64,000 bases of DNA from an uncultured Eubacteriales bacterium (GTDB lineage: Bacteria > Bacillota > Clostridia > Christensenellales > CAG-917). Below, one piece after another: positions 48,197 to 57,780 of this stretch. The stretch spans positions 1-64,000 of the forward strand of contig UQVO01000002.1 in NCBI GenBank assembly GCA_900544575.1. Direction: 5' to 3'. The translations under genes and the position numbers were made by a program. Below the pieces are notes generated by a model. The model was not told where the DNA came from, did no database searches, and was given only the letters and a program-made list of their open reading frames with translations. Positions within the stretch are counted from its first letter, which is position 1; the number at the start of each line of letters is the position of its first letter.

Positions 48197-49453
48197 ATGC
48201 GTAGGGAATCAGCAGAAAAAATAGTTTCAGAAAGTCTTGCGGAGCTTGCTTCGCGGTTTGCCGCTTTGGACGAAACGGCGCTTTTCAATCAGGAAAAGGT
48301 GCTGAACGCTTTCCGCAAAAACGCCGTTCAGGCGCGTCATTTTATCGGGACGACGGGTTACGGCTACGACGATGCGGGGCGCGACACGCTGTGCGCCGTG
48401 TTTGCTGACGCCCTCGGCGCCGAAAGCGCCGTGGTTTCGCCGTCGATTACCGCGGGCACGCAGGCGCTTGCGCTGATGCTGTTCGGCGTGCTTCGTCCCG
48501 GCGATTTGCTGCTTTCCGTGTCGGGAAAGCCGTACGATACGCTGACGGACGTAATATCGGGCGAAAATTGCGGCTCGCTGAAAGAATTCGGCGTGGATTT
48601 CGAACAGGTTGCGCTCAAATTCGAGGGATTGAAGCCGGTTTTCGACTTCGAAGCCATAGAAAAAGCCTTGAAACGGCGTTTTGTCAAGGCGGTCTTCGTG
48701 GGCAGAAGCCGCGGTTATGAGTGGCGTAGTGCTGTAAGCGTCGGGCAAATCGGCGAAATGATTGCTTTCGTGAAAAAAATCAGCCCCGACACGCTCGTTC
48801 TGGTGGACAACTGTTACGGCGAATTCGTGGAAAAAGCCGAACCGACGGCAGTCGGCGCGGACCTCATTGCGGGGTCGCTGATTAAAAACATCGGCGGCGG
48901 CATAGCCCCGACGGGCGGATATATTGCAGGCAGAAAGGAGCTTACGGAGCTTGTCGGAAAGCGTTTGACCGCGCCGTCGCTCGGTATGGAGGTCGGCTCT
49001 TACGAAGGCGGCTACACGAGGTTTTATCAGGGGCTTTTTCTTGCGCCGCAGGTCACGAAAAACGCACTGAAAGGTGCATTTTTGTTTGCGAAAGCCTATG
49101 AAAAAGTCGGTTTCGACACCTTGCCGCGGGCGAATATGCCTGCCTATGACATCGTCACCAGCATAAAGATGAATTCGGCAAAGCAATTGACGGATTTTTG
49201 CGAGGTCATACAAAGCGTTTCGCCCGTAGACAGCAATGTCGTTCCCGTGCCGTGGGCAATGCCGGGCTATCAGCACGACGTCATAATGGCGGCAGGCGCG
49301 TTTGTACAGGGAGCGTCAATCGAACTCAGCGCCGATGCGCCCATAAAAGAACCTTATATCGTATATGTGCAAGGTGCGCTGACATTCGAACACGCGGTAA
49401 TCGCCGTGCGCGAAACTCTGCAAAAAGTGATTGGCGACGATATCGCGTTGTAA
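48197..49453 (+). CDS. ynbB: Aluminium-resistance-type PLP enzyme (YnbB family)
   Basis: 418 residues of the PLP-dependent fold-type I family annotated as aluminium resistance or methionine gamma-lyase-like protein. Signatures: GTTGYGYDDAGRDTL, SPSITAGTQALAL, VDNCYGEFVE, the PLP lysine in AGSLIKNIGGGIAPTGGYIAG, and VPVPWAMPGYQHDVIMAAG. Its position after miaA is conserved in Firmicutes, normally with hfq between, which is missing here. GAGGG lies shortly before the ATG. The true substrate is unproven. Confidence 0.92.
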   Translation: MRRESAEKIVSESLAELASRFAALDETALFNQEKVLNAFRKNAVQARHFIGTTGYGYDDAGRDTLCAVFADALGAESAVVSPSITAGTQALALMLFGVLRPGDLLLSVSGKPYDTLTDVISGENCGSLKEFGVDFEQVALKFEGLKPVFDFEAIEKALKRRFVKAVFVGRSRGYEWRSAVSVGQIGEMIAFVKKISPDTLVLVDNCYGEFVEKAEPTAVGADLIAGSLIKNIGGGIAPTGGYIAGRKELTELVGKRLTAPSLGMEVGSYEGGYTRFYQGLFLAPQVTKNALKGAFLFAKAYEKVGFDTLPRANMPAYDIVTSIKMNSAKQLTDFCEVIQSVSPVDSNVVPVPWAMPGYQHDVIMAAGAFVQGASIELSADAPIKEPYIVYVQGALTFEHAVIAVRETLQKVIGDDIAL

Positions 49454-49470
49454 CGAATGCGGAGGCATAA

Positions 49471-49581
49471 ATGCAGGCACGCAAGGACGACGGATTTGCG
49501 TTGCTTATTGTTTACATTGCCGCATTGCGTCCGATGAACAAATTTTCGGGAAATACGGCGCCGTTTCGGAAAAATCTTTGA
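49471..49581 (+). CDS. Possible 36-residue small protein
   Basis: ATG at 49471 is preceded at good distance by GGAGG (49461-49465). The peptide has a short hydrophobic centre (FALLIVYIAALRP) and a basic end. It begins 17 bases after the stop of the PLP enzyme gene. No homologue is recognised; the strong ribosome site is the only support. Confidence 0.35.
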   Translation: MQARKDDGFALLIVYIAALRPMNKFSGNTAPFRKNL

Positions 49582-49953
49582 AACAAACCGTCGGCGGGCA
49601 ATTTTCAGGCAATAAAGGCATCTCCCGACACAAGATTCGGACGTTTCGGATGCGTGTTGCGACGGCGGAAACCGACGGTAAGTGAGCTGAAACAATTAAT
49701 GATGAAATAACAGTTGCAACATCAGAGCGCAAAATTCGGCATTTTTCTCAAAAACGCCGTCAAAAAAATAATTTTGAGTTTTCGAACAAACGGTTTCCGA
49801 AAGTCGGCGCAATGCCTTCGGAAAAAGCCGCAGAATAATCACAAAATCACAAATCCAATTACAAATCCGAAGACATTTTGATTTTCGGTCGACGCAAACA
49901 AAATCAATCGAACATTGCCAATCAAGCCTTCAAAAGCCGCATTTTTTCACTTT

Positions 49954-49983
49954 CTATTCGCAAAAGCTGTGTTTTGCGAATAG
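49954..49983. repeat. Perfect 12-bp inverted repeat
   Basis: CTATTCGCAAAA/TTTTGCGAATAG with a 6-base centre. Its right arm lies within motif copy AACTATTCGCAAAA (49972-49985, minus strand); the left arm matches 13 of 14 bases of the motif. It could be a regulator or recombinase site; there is no T run for a terminator. Confidence 0.7.
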
Positions 49984-50059
49984 TTGTAATAATTCTCTCC
50001 TCTGTGAAAATCCGGAAAAACGGTCGGAATATGTTTGAAAAACGCCGAAATCGAAAGTA

Positions 50060-50092
50060 CCGAAAAGGGTGAAAAAATTCCGAAACGGGTGA
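50060..50092 (+). repeat. Two direct repeats with 20-base period
   Basis: CCGAAAAGGGTGA (50060-50072) and CCGAAACGGGTGA (50080-50092) differ at one base and are two helical turns apart, 61 bases before the XRE promoter. Confidence 0.55.
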
Positions 50093-50152
50093 CGGACGGG
50101 GCGGAAATTTTGTTTTTCGTTCGGCAGGCGGTGCAGGCGTCGGGGTGGGCGC

Positions 50153-50181
50153 TTTACTTTCGGGCAAAACGGCAGTATAAT
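50153..50181 (+). promoter_or_regulatory. Promoter giving a leaderless XRE mRNA
   Basis: TTTACT (50153-50158), 17-base spacer, TATAAT (50176-50181), then only seven bases to the ATG at 50189. Confidence 0.8.
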
Positions 50182-50188
50182 ATCCGTA

Positions 50189-50413
50189 ATGGGCTTTGGA
50201 AATCGCATAAAGGAGCTTCGCGTGCTCAATGCTCTCACCCAAGCGCAGCTTGCGGAAAAGGTGGGGGTTGACCCGAGCGCGATTTCGTTGTGGGAAAACG
50301 ATATAAACGAGCCGAAAGCGAGTTATATCGTACGTTTGGCGCTGACTTTTTCGGTTTCTGCCGACTATATTCTGGGCATAGAGGACGAAGCGGGAAGCAA
50401 ACTTATGCATTGA
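50189..50413 (+). CDS. XRE-family transcriptional regulator
   Basis: 74 residues, a single helix-turn-helix domain: NRIKELRVLNALTQAQLAEKVGVDPSAISLWENDINEPKASYIVRLALTFSVSADYILGIED. Such small Cro/CI-type proteins control prophage, stress or toxin-antitoxin genes, none of which is seen next to it. The -10 box ends seven bases before the ATG and no ribosome site exists, so it is almost certainly translated from a leaderless mRNA. The upstream direct and inverted repeats may be its operators. Confidence 0.9.
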   Translation: MGFGNRIKELRVLNALTQAQLAEKVGVDPSAISLWENDINEPKASYIVRLALTFSVSADYILGIEDEAGSKLMH

Positions 50414-50548
50414 CTGCCCTTTTGGCGCGCTTTTCTTCTTATTTGGCGCAATTTGTGATGCTTAGCTCTTCGTATGCTCATTTTATGTGTATATGAGGCG
50501 TTTAACCCGATAGGTGCCTGTCCGTCCGGTGTTTTTGCCTGAATTGTG

Positions 50549-50580
50549 AAAATCCCGCGGTATCGCGGGATTTTGTTTTA
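50549..50580. terminator. Intrinsic terminator between XRE gene and the minus-strand operon
   Basis: Perfect 11-bp stem AAAATCCCGCG/CGCGGGATTTT with a GTAT loop, then TGTTTTATTTT on the plus strand; also usable on the minus strand. Confidence 0.8.
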
Positions 50581-50706
50581 TTTTGCTTGGTTCCGATTCC
50601 GTTTGCGTAGCTTTGCAGTCGAATATGTGCGGCTTTGTTGCGACGGGAGCGGTGCCCTTTCCGAGCTCATTTCCTACATCCGAAGCAAATCCGAACGGGT
50701 TTTAGG

Positions 50707-51606
50707 TCAATTTTTCGTTCGGGCAGTTTCATAGATGCCGCGCCAGGTGTCGCGCATTTCTGCGGCGTCTTCCGCTTGTGTGCCCGCAGATTCCGAAAGT
50801 ATGTGCGGGGTCAGACCGTATTTGACGATAATCTCCGCAAAAGGCTCGAATTCGGGTCCGTATACGTCGTCTGCGAAAGTGAGGTGGCGTATCTCCCCTT
50901 TTGCGCCGTACTGTATCTTGGAGAAATGCACCTGCATATTTTTAGTCTTCCGCTCTCCAAGCCCGTCAAAAAGTTTCTTCACTATCGTTTCGAAATCGGC
51001 CGCACCTTTCAAAATGCCGCCGTAAAGCGCGTTGATGTGTCCGAAATCCACGCACGGATAGACGTTCTCGCCCATTTTGCAAAGCTCGATAACCTCTTCC
51101 ACCGTGCCTATCTGCGCCTGTTTGCCCATTGTTTCGGGACAGACGATGAGGTCCGCAAAGTCGGGCTCTTCCGCAATGCGTTCGAGTGTCCGGGCAAACT
51201 TGTATTTTGTGCGTGCAAACGCCTCCTCGCGCGTATCTTTGCCTTGCGCGCCTGCGTGGAACACGCACCGCTCTCCGCCGAAGCATTTCAGGATTTTGAG
51301 AGATGAAAGTATGTAATTCACGGAATTTTCCGCTTTTTCGGGTTCGGGCGAGGCAAAATTGATGAAATACGGCGCGTGAACGCTCATTTCCACTCCGAAT
51401 TCGTCGCATTTTGCGCCTATTTCCTTTGCCGTGGCGGAAGATACGCGCACTCCGCGCCCGAAGGAATACTCGAACAAATCGAGCCCCCTCGCCGCTATCC
51501 ACGCCGGCATATCCGCGGTGGACGTCAATCCCTCCGCCGCATAGCTTTCCGAGTGACCCGAAGGTCCGAAAAGCGGACGCAAACCCGAATATCTGCTTGT
51601 GCTCAT
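50707..51606 (-). CDS. TIM-barrel protein of the endonuclease IV / sugar-phosphate isomerase superfamily
   Basis: 299 residues. Metal-ligand positions of AP endonuclease IV are recognisable: His in VHAPYFINFA, His in CVFHAGAQG, Glu in IVCPETMGK, Asp and His in CVDFGHINA, His in QVHFSKIQYG and Glu in HILSESAG. Length and arrangement fit a deoxyribonuclease IV-like repair enzyme, though an isomerase-type function is possible. It is the last gene of the ribF-truB run and overlaps ribF by four bases. RPLFGPSGHSESY near the start resembles the usual Nfo-like opening. Confidence 0.8.
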   Translation of the reverse strand: MSTSRYSGLRPLFGPSGHSESYAAEGLTSTADMPAWIAARGLDLFEYSFGRGVRVSSATAKEIGAKCDEFGVEMSVHAPYFINFASPEPEKAENSVNYILSSLKILKCFGGERCVFHAGAQGKDTREEAFARTKYKFARTLERIAEEPDFADLIVCPETMGKQAQIGTVEEVIELCKMGENVYPCVDFGHINALYGGILKGAADFETIVKKLFDGLGERKTKNMQVHFSKIQYGAKGEIRHLTFADDVYGPEFEPFAEIIVKYGLTPHILSESAGTQAEDAAEMRDTWRGIYETARTKN

Positions 51607-52517
51607 TTGTGTTCCTCCGCGAAATAGTTCCTAATTTTCGACATATCCGTATCAAGTTGTGCCGCAAGTGCCGCCGCGGAAGAAAATTTTTCTATGTCGC
51701 GCAGACGCTTGTAAAAGGCAAGTTTGATTTCTTTGCCGTATATGTCGCCGTCGAAATCCAGAATGAAGGTTTCGACCGACGGGCGCTCGTCGCCGAAAGT
51801 CGGCTTCGCCCCGACGTTTGTGCCGCCGATGTAGGTTTTTCCGTCAAGCGTGACGGAAGTGATGTAGACGCCGTCCGCAGGCGGAAGTCTGTCCTCGCCG
51901 AACGGGATGTTGGCGGTGGGATAACCGAAAGTGCTGCCCCTGCCGTGCGCGTGTCCGACCTTGCCCAGCATAAAATAAGGCTCCGTAAGACGTGCGTTTG
52001 CGTATGCGATGTCGCCGCGTTCGACGGCGTTTTTGATTTCTGTTGAGGAAATTTTGCCGTTTTCAGTGCCTTTGAGAGGCAGAATTGCGACGGGAATGCC
52101 CTTTCTGCCGAGGATGTCGGAAAGCATTGCGGCATTGCCCTTTGCCCCTGCGCCGAAAGTGTAATCCTCTCCCGCAACGACCGTGACGGGATTGAGCGAG
52201 GACGTGAGCGTGTTCAGAAAGTCCTCTGCCGCGGTTGTATAGAATTTTTCGTCGAAGACGGCGGCAACAACAACGTCCACGCCGAGGTCGGCAAGCGCTT
52301 CCGCGCGCTCCCGAAACGTGTAAAGCTGTTTCTTTTTGCCGAGAAAGACTCCCGGGTCATTGACAAACGTCAGCACGGCACACTCGGCGCCGAGCGCTTC
52401 CGCACGCGCTTTCGCCCTGCCGATGATTTCGGCGTGTCCTTTGTGCACGCAGTCGAAAAACCCGACGCAGAGTGTCACGGAGTTTTCGTATTTTTCGCCG
52501 TAATTCAGTATTTTCAT
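51603..52517 (-). CDS. ribF: Bifunctional riboflavin kinase / FAD synthetase
   Basis: 304 residues. The N-terminal FAD synthetase domain has the nucleotidyl-transfer signature GFFDCVHKGHAEII and FAAVxxEDYTFGA-like VVAGEDYTFGAGAKGN. The C-terminal riboflavin kinase domain has GKVGHAHGRGSTFGYPTANI and GGTNVGAKPTFG. Converts riboflavin to FMN and FAD. The start at 52517 overlaps the truB stop (ATGA); the longer frame upstream is a truB shadow. Confidence 0.94.
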   Translation of the reverse strand: MKILNYGEKYENSVTLCVGFFDCVHKGHAEIIGRAKARAEALGAECAVLTFVNDPGVFLGKKKQLYTFRERAEALADLGVDVVVAAVFDEKFYTTAAEDFLNTLTSSLNPVTVVAGEDYTFGAGAKGNAAMLSDILGRKGIPVAILPLKGTENGKISSTEIKNAVERGDIAYANARLTEPYFMLGKVGHAHGRGSTFGYPTANIPFGEDRLPPADGVYITSVTLDGKTYIGGTNVGAKPTFGDERPSVETFILDFDGDIYGKEIKLAFYKRLRDIEKFSSAAALAAQLDTDMSKIRNYFAEEHK

Positions 52518-53413
52518 AACCTGACTTTCAGCCTCAGTCCGTCTTTTGCGATGTGTCCGACGCCGAGCAATCCGCCGCCTTCGGCGTATACTCTGCAATA
52601 TTCTCCCCCGTGTACTTCTGCCGCTGTCGCCGGACGGACAGGCACGCCGTTGAGTATGCGTTCGGCATCTTGTCTGTTCAGGACGATTTCAGGCATATCA
52701 CAAAGTGCAAACTCTGCGGGCAATATGTACTTTTCGGGTGCCGCGCGGAAGGCGTCGACGGAGACCGCGTCGGCGAGCGTAAAAACCCCCGAACGTGTGC
52801 GCGTGAGCTTGCTCATATAGGCGGTCGTACCGAGAGCCTGCGCTATGTCGCGGGCAAGCGCGCGGATGTAAGTGCCGCCCCCGCATTCTATTCCGAAAGT
52901 GAAAACCCCGTCGTTTCCTCCCGTGAGCACGATTGAATTCACCGTTACGCGTTTGGGCGCAAGCGGAGGTTCAATCCCTTGGCGCGCATATGCGTAGGCA
53001 CGTTTGCCGTCGACGGATTTTGCGGAATATGCGGGCGGAATCTGTTCGATTTCTCCCGTAAAGCGAGGCAGTACGCTTTTTATTTCGTCCGCCGTCGGAA
53101 TGCGTCCGCCCTCCGACAGCAGTTTGCCGCCGCGGTCGAGAGTGTCGGTGGCTTTGCCGAAAGTGAACTCCGCCGTGTATTGTTTGGTCTTGAACGCAAG
53201 CACGTCGAAAAGTCTTGTCGCCTTTCCGAGCGCGACGGGAAGCACGCCTTCCGCCAGCGGGTCGAGAGTGCCCATATGTCCCGTCTTCTGCTTTCCGCCT
53301 ATAATCCGCGACAAAACGCCGCGCACAATGCATACGGCGTCGGAGGAAGTCATATCCGCGGGCTTTGCGAGATTGACAAAACCCGTGAGCGAATCGGGCG
53401 AAGAGCCTCTCAT
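52514..53413 (-). CDS. truB: tRNA pseudouridine-55 synthase TruB
   Basis: 299 residues. The catalytic Asp is in GHMGTLDPLAEGVLPVALGKATRL, preceded by the substrate segment FVNLAKPADMTSSDAVCIVRG and followed by PPAYSAKSVDGKRAYAYAR. Makes pseudouridine in the T-loop of tRNAs. I use the ATG at 53413, one base after the nrnA stop; an upstream frame is shadow sequence. Confidence 0.95.
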   Translation of the reverse strand: MRGSSPDSLTGFVNLAKPADMTSSDAVCIVRGVLSRIIGGKQKTGHMGTLDPLAEGVLPVALGKATRLFDVLAFKTKQYTAEFTFGKATDTLDRGGKLLSEGGRIPTADEIKSVLPRFTGEIEQIPPAYSAKSVDGKRAYAYARQGIEPPLAPKRVTVNSIVLTGGNDGVFTFGIECGGGTYIRALARDIAQALGTTAYMSKLTRTRSGVFTLADAVSVDAFRAAPEKYILPAEFALCDMPEIVLNRQDAERILNGVPVRPATAAEVHGGEYCRVYAEGGGLLGVGHIAKDGLRLKVRL

Positions 53414-53414
53414 A

Positions 53415-54368
53415 TCACATTCTGTCCCTTGCGGCTTTGAGAAGTTTGTCCACGACGTCTTCGTAATAGCCGTTAAGTCTGCACCCCGCCGCTCTGAGAT
53501 GTCCTCCGCCGCCGAATGCGGAAGCGATGTCGCTGGCGTCGGCATAATCCTTCGTGCGGATGCTGACTTTGAAATTCTTGTCCTTGACTTCGGACACGGC
53601 AAAGGCGACTTCCACTCCGTCGACGTCTATCGCGGAAGAAATTATGCCTTCCGTATCCGAGGAAGAAGTGCCAGTTTCGTCGAAATCCTTTTTGAAAAAG
53701 GAAATGAGCGCGATTTTGCCGCCGTCGAAAAAGCGGCAGGAATTCAGCACCCGCGTTTTGAGGCGGAAAACCTCCTCAGAAAGCCTGCGGTGAACGCGGT
53801 AGATTATCTCGGAAGAGTTTATGTCGCGTTTCATAAGTTCGCAGGCAATCAGATGCGTGCGCCTTGTGGTGGACGGATACTGAAAACAGCCCGTATCGGC
53901 GACTATCCCCGCAAAAAGCAAAGCGGCGACGCCGTCGTCCACAAGCCCCATACCGTCCAGCAACAGGAAAACAATCTCCGCGCACGCGGCGGCGTCGGCT
54001 TCCGTGTAGTCCGTTTCGGCAAAGTTTTCGTGGGATTTGTGGTGGTCGACCGCTGCCCTGCGCTTTGCGGCAAGGAAACACTTGCCCGCCCCTCCGAGCC
54101 GCGCGAGGTCGCTGCAATCCACGGCAAGCGCCGCTTCGTGCACGCGTTTGCCCGGCAGTTCGAACTTGTCCGCGCCCTCCATAAAGCGGTATTTTTCGGG
54201 GATTTCGCAGTCGCATATCGGAGTGACGGTTTTCCCGAGTTTTCCGAGTGCGCGGCACAGAGAAAGAGCGCACGAGATAGTGTCGCCGTCGGGATTTGTG
54301 TGACAGAAGACGGCAATATCCTTTGCGCTCTTCAACATATCGGCTATGTTTTGCAGTTTTTCGTGCAT
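53415..54368 (-). CDS. nrnA: DHH/DHHA1 oligoribonuclease NrnA-like phosphoesterase
   Basis: 317 residues. The DHH domain has AVFCHTNPDGDTISCALSLCRAL, VDCSD and the name-giving AAVDHHKSHENFA, with IVADTGCFQYPSTTRRT. The C-terminal DHHA1 domain ends in AFGGGGHLRAAGCRL. Degrades very short RNA (nanoRNA) and pAp, and in some species cyclic dinucleotide products. The location between rbfA and truB is conserved in Firmicutes. One base separates it from rbfA. Confidence 0.94.
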   Translation of the reverse strand: MHEKLQNIADMLKSAKDIAVFCHTNPDGDTISCALSLCRALGKLGKTVTPICDCEIPEKYRFMEGADKFELPGKRVHEAALAVDCSDLARLGGAGKCFLAAKRRAAVDHHKSHENFAETDYTEADAAACAEIVFLLLDGMGLVDDGVAALLFAGIVADTGCFQYPSTTRRTHLIACELMKRDINSSEIIYRVHRRLSEEVFRLKTRVLNSCRFFDGGKIALISFFKKDFDETGTSSSDTEGIISSAIDVDGVEVAFAVSEVKDKNFKVSIRTKDYADASDIASAFGGGGHLRAAGCRLNGYYEDVVDKLLKAARDRM

Positions 54369-54369
54369 A

Positions 54370-54735
54370 TCACTCGTCCTCTTCGGGAGGAATGTCAAGT
54401 TTGGCGAGCAGACTGTCAATCTTCATTCCGTAATCCACGCTGGTGTCGGGCACGAAGTTCAGCTCCGGAAGCAGACGTATCTGAACGAGGTCTTTGAGCC
54501 TGTTGCGTATGAAAGTCCGTGAGCGGCGCACCGTTTCGAATGCGGCGCTCCTCTCCTCCTCCGAAGCCGCATAGACGGAGAGATAGACTTTTGCGTATTT
54601 GAGGTCGGGAGTGACGGAAACTTTCGTCACGCTCACTATGCCCGACCCCAGACGCGGGTCTTTGAGGTCGTGCGCGATGACTGCCGCAATCTGCTTTTGG
54701 AGTTCGGAGTTTACGCGCTCGATTTTAATCTTCAT
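54370..54735 (-). CDS. rbfA: Ribosome-binding factor A
   Basis: KH-like protein of 121 residues that helps maturation of the 16S rRNA 5' end. Family pattern: RVNSELQKQIAAVIAHDLKDPRLGSGIVSVTKVSVTPDLKYAKVYLSV and the C-terminal IRNRLKDLVQIRLLPELNFVPDTSVDYGMKIDSLL. Its start overlaps the end of infB by 11 bases. Confidence 0.96.
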   Translation of the reverse strand: MKIKIERVNSELQKQIAAVIAHDLKDPRLGSGIVSVTKVSVTPDLKYAKVYLSVYAASEEERSAAFETVRRSRTFIRNRLKDLVQIRLLPELNFVPDTSVDYGMKIDSLLAKLDIPPEEDE

Positions 54736-57496
54736 TTATCTGCTCCATAACGTACGCTTCGATGACGTCGCCGACCTTCACATCCTGATAGTTCAGCAGC
54801 ATAATGCCGCAATCGAAGTTTTTCGCCATTTCCTTGACGTCTTCCTTGCCGTGGCGCAGCGAGGCTATCTCGCTGTTGGCTTCGACGGCACCGTTGCGCA
54901 GCAATCTCGCTTTTGCGCCGCGGACAATCTTGCCGTCCGTGACGTGGCAGCCCGCTATTATGCCGACGCCCGTAATCTTGAACAGCTCGCGCACTTCCGC
55001 ACTGCCGAGCACGTTCTCGCGAAACTTGGGTTCAAGGAGACCTTTGACCGCCTTTTCGATGTCCTCGATGGCGTTGTAAATGATGTCGTAGAAGCGGATG
55101 TCGATGTGCTTCTGTGCGGCGAGTGCCTTCGCGTTTGCGTCGGGACGCACGTTGAAGCCGATGATTATCGCTTTTGCGGTGTCGGCAAGCGTCACGTCGC
55201 TTTCCTTTATCGCACCGACGGCGCCGTGGATGATGTCGATGTCGACTTCCTCGTTGCCGAGCTTGGAGAGGGACTGTTTGACCGCTTCCAGCGAGCCCTG
55301 AACGTCCGCCTTGATGATGAGTTTGACGGATTTGAGCTCTCCTTTCTTGATTTTGTCGAAGAGGTCGTTGAGGGAAACGGAGCCGGTATCCTCGCCGCTT
55401 GCGGCAAGTTTTAGTCTGCGCTCTTCGGCGAGTTCGCGTGCGAATTTTTCGTCCGCGACGACGTCGATGATGTCGCCCGCCTCCGGCACTTCGTCCCAGC
55501 CCGTGACGGACACGGGAGTGGACGGACCCGCCTTTTTGACCTTCCTGCCCTTGTCGTCAATCATCGCCCTGATTTTGCCCGTCGACGTGCCCGCGACGAC
55601 GTTGTCGCCGATGTGCAGCGTGCCGGTCTGAACCAGAATGGTCGCAACTTTGCCCACGCCCTTGTCCAGACGCGCTTCGATGATGGTGCCGCGTGCGGGA
55701 CGGTCGGGATTGGCTTTCAACTCGCGTATCTCCGCCATAATGAGGATGTTTTCGAGCAGGCTCTCGACGCCTTCGCCCGTCTTTGCGGACACGCGCACCA
55801 CGGGGGTGTCGCCGCCCCATTCTTCGGGAAGAAGGTCGTAATTGGTGAGCTGTTGCAGCACCTGGTCGGGATTTGCGCCCTGTTTGTCGATTTTGTTGAT
55901 GGCGACGATGATGGGCACTTCCGCCTGTTTGGCGTGGTTGATTGCCTCTATTGTCTGCGGCATTATGCCGTCGTCGGCGGCAACCACAAGCACCGCGACG
56001 TCCGTGACCTGCGCGCCGCGTGCACGCATCGACGTGAACGCTTCGTGACCGGGGGTGTCGAGGAAGGTAATCGGCGACCCTTTCAGGGACACGGTATACG
56101 CGCCTATGTGCTGCGTTATGCCGCCCGCTTCGCCGCCTGCGACGTTTGCCTTGCGGATGTAGTCCAGAAGCGAAGTTTTGCCGTGGTCGACGTGTCCCAT
56201 AATCGTAACGACGGGGGGACGCGGTTTGAGTTTGGTGACGTCTTCGTCGTCGATGACGAGTTTCGCGGAAAGGGTTTCTTCCAGCGTGATTTCGGGTTTG
56301 AGTTCCAGCGTGATGGGGTTGTGTTTCGTTATCTCGCCCACCACAAGCTCCGCCGTGGCGAAGTCGACGCTCTCGTTTATGGTCTTGATTATGCCGAGCA
56401 GGAACAGATTCTTGATGATTTCCGCCACGGGAATGCCCGTCTTTTCGCTGAGCACCTTAATCGGCACGGGGTCGGTGGTGATGACTGCGTGGTCGATGAC
56501 GCTCGTCTGTCCGCCGCCCGACGACTTGGATTTGCTCTTGAAGACGCGCACTCTCGCATCGTCGTCGTCCAGCATAATTTTGTCGTCGACGATGTAGCCC
56601 TTTTTGAGCAGGGCGCGTTTGTTCATACTTCCGCGGTCGTCGAAACGCTGTCCGCCGCCCGAAGATTTGCTGCCGCCCTTGCCCTTCTGCGTGGAAGGTT
56701 TGCCCGTGGGCATCTGCGCCGCCTTTTGCAGATTTGCCGCCATATTGTCGCGGCGTACGGGAGCTCCGGGGGTGCGGGGACGTCCCGTCTGCGCGCCGCC
56801 CTGCTGGGGACGCGGCGACCTTCCGCCCGTGTATCCCCCGTCAAAGACGCGGGTTTTGATTGTGCTGCTCTTGGGAGCGGGTGTGGGCGGAACGTATATC
56901 CTTCTCACTTCGCCGTTGGGGAGAATTTCTTCGCGCACGGCGGGATTTGAGGTGGGAAGTATCTTTCTTTCCTGTTTGGGTTCGGGCTTTGCCGCCGCCT
57001 TTTCCTCTTTCGGCTGCTCTTTGGCGGGCTCCGCCGCGACTGGAGCGGACTGCTCTTCTTTTTCGGCGGGAGCGGAAACGGGAGTTTCCTCTTTCTCCTC
57101 CTTTTCGGCGGGCTCTTGCGCGGGAAGGCTCTCTTCCTTTTCTTTCGCCGCGGGCTCTTCCGTCACCGCTTCGGGTTCGGAAACGGTGATTTCGGGGACA
57201 GGCGCTTCCGCCGCCGCAGCCTGCTGCGGCGCAGACGGCATTTCCTCTTCCGCTTTCGGAGCTTCTGCCTCCGCTTTTTCCTTTTCGGCGGCTTCCGCTC
57301 TCAATTCCTCCGCGCGGCGCGCTTCCTCTTCCGCTGCAAGCAGGGCTTCGCGGCGGGAACGCATTGCGGTCATAAGGGCGACTGCCTTGGCCTTTTCGGA
57401 GGCAATGGCGGTCTTCAACGCGGCAAATTTGCCCGTTTTGTATGCGCCGAGCTGTTTTACGGCGTCTTGCGTGGTTTCTTTTTTCGTTTCGCTCAT
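54725..57496 (-). CDS. infB: Translation initiation factor IF-2
   Basis: 923 residues. The first 300 residues are low-complexity (Ala/Glu/Lys/Pro-rich) with one IF2N-like stretch ([30 protein letters not shown]). The GTPase has G1 [17 protein letters not shown]3 DTPGHEAF and G4 [10 protein letters not shown], followed by domains II-IV that bind fMet-tRNA. I set the ATG at 57496, just after the ylxQ stop; the frame runs further upstream as shadow. Confidence 0.96.
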   Translation of the reverse strand: MSETKKETTQDAVKQLGAYKTGKFAALKTAIASEKAKAVALMTAMRSRREALLAAEEEARRAEELRAEAAEKEKAEAEAPKAEEEMPSAPQQAAAAEAPVPEITVSEPEAVTEEPAAKEKEESLPAQEPAEKEEKEETPVSAPAEKEEQSAPVAAEPAKEQPKEEKAAAKPEPKQERKILPTSNPAVREEILPNGEVRRIYVPPTPAPKSSTIKTRVFDGGYTGGRSPRPQQGGAQTGRPRTPGAPVRRDNMAANLQKAAQMPTGKPSTQKGKGGSKSSGGGQRFDDRGSMNKRALLKKGYIVDDKIMLDDDDARVRVFKSKSKSSGGGQTSVIDHAVITTDPVPIKVLSEKTGIPVAEIIKNLFLLGIIKTINESVDFATAELVVGEITKHNPITLELKPEITLEETLSAKLVIDDEDVTKLKPRPPVVTIMGHVDHGKTSLLDYIRKANVAGGEAGGITQHIGAYTVSLKGSPITFLDTPGHEAFTSMRARGAQVTDVAVLVVAADDGIMPQTIEAINHAKQAEVPIIVAINKIDKQGANPDQVLQQLTNYDLLPEEWGGDTPVVRVSAKTGEGVESLLENILIMAEIRELKANPDRPARGTIIEARLDKGVGKVATILVQTGTLHIGDNVVAGTSTGKIRAMIDDKGRKVKKAGPSTPVSVTGWDEVPEAGDIIDVVADEKFARELAEERRLKLAASGEDTGSVSLNDLFDKIKKGELKSVKLIIKADVQGSLEAVKQSLSKLGNEEVDIDIIHGAVGAIKESDVTLADTAKAIIIGFNVRPDANAKALAAQKHIDIRFYDIIYNAIEDIEKAVKGLLEPKFRENVLGSAEVRELFKITGVGIIAGCHVTDGKIVRGAKARLLRNGAVEANSEIASLRHGKEDVKEMAKNFDCGIMLLNYQDVKVGDVIEAYVMEQINED

Positions 57497-57498
57497 AG

Positions 57499-57780
57499 CT
57501 ACCTCATGAGGTTTATAATCGCTCCGGCGAGAGAGGCGTCGGTGACGGCGATTGCTTTTACGTTGTCGCGGTGCGTCGCAAGCGGGAGTTCTTCCACTTC
57601 GAAACACGGCGTCGATTTGCATTTTGCTTTGAGAGCCGACCTGAACTTTTCGGGTGCGTCCGCGTCGATGAGCACGACGAGCGGTTTGGCGCGCTTTTCC
57701 GTTATGCGGTCGGCGCCGTATATCACCGCGCCGCTGCGCTGCGCAAACCCGACGTAAGAGGCGATTTCAGAGGCTTTCAT
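57499..57780 (-). CDS. ylxQ: L7Ae-family ribosomal-like protein YlxQ
   Basis: 93 residues of the L7Ae/L30e/YlxQ fold, a small RNA-binding protein usually placed between ylxR and infB. Seen in IASYVGFAQRSGAVIYGADRITEKRAKPLVVLIDADAPEKFR and the late VKAIAVTDASLAGAIINLM. Its ribosomal or K-turn RNA target is not defined. It overlaps ylxR by 14 bases. Confidence 0.9.
   Translation of the reverse strand: MKASEIASYVGFAQRSGAVIYGADRITEKRAKPLVVLIDADAPEKFRSALKAKCKSTPCFEVEELPLATHRDNVKAIAVTDASLAGAIINLMR

Larger units (their letters stand above)
49582..50152. other. AT-rich intergenic region
   Basis: No gene seen. It differs from its surroundings by high A+T. It contains a long inverted pair CTCAAAA/TTTTGAG (49748-49779), a perfect 12-bp hairpin (49954-49983), the fourth AACTATTCGCAAAA copy (49972-49985) and two 13-base direct repeats 20 bases apart (50060-50072 and 50080-50092). 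Confidence 0.75.
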
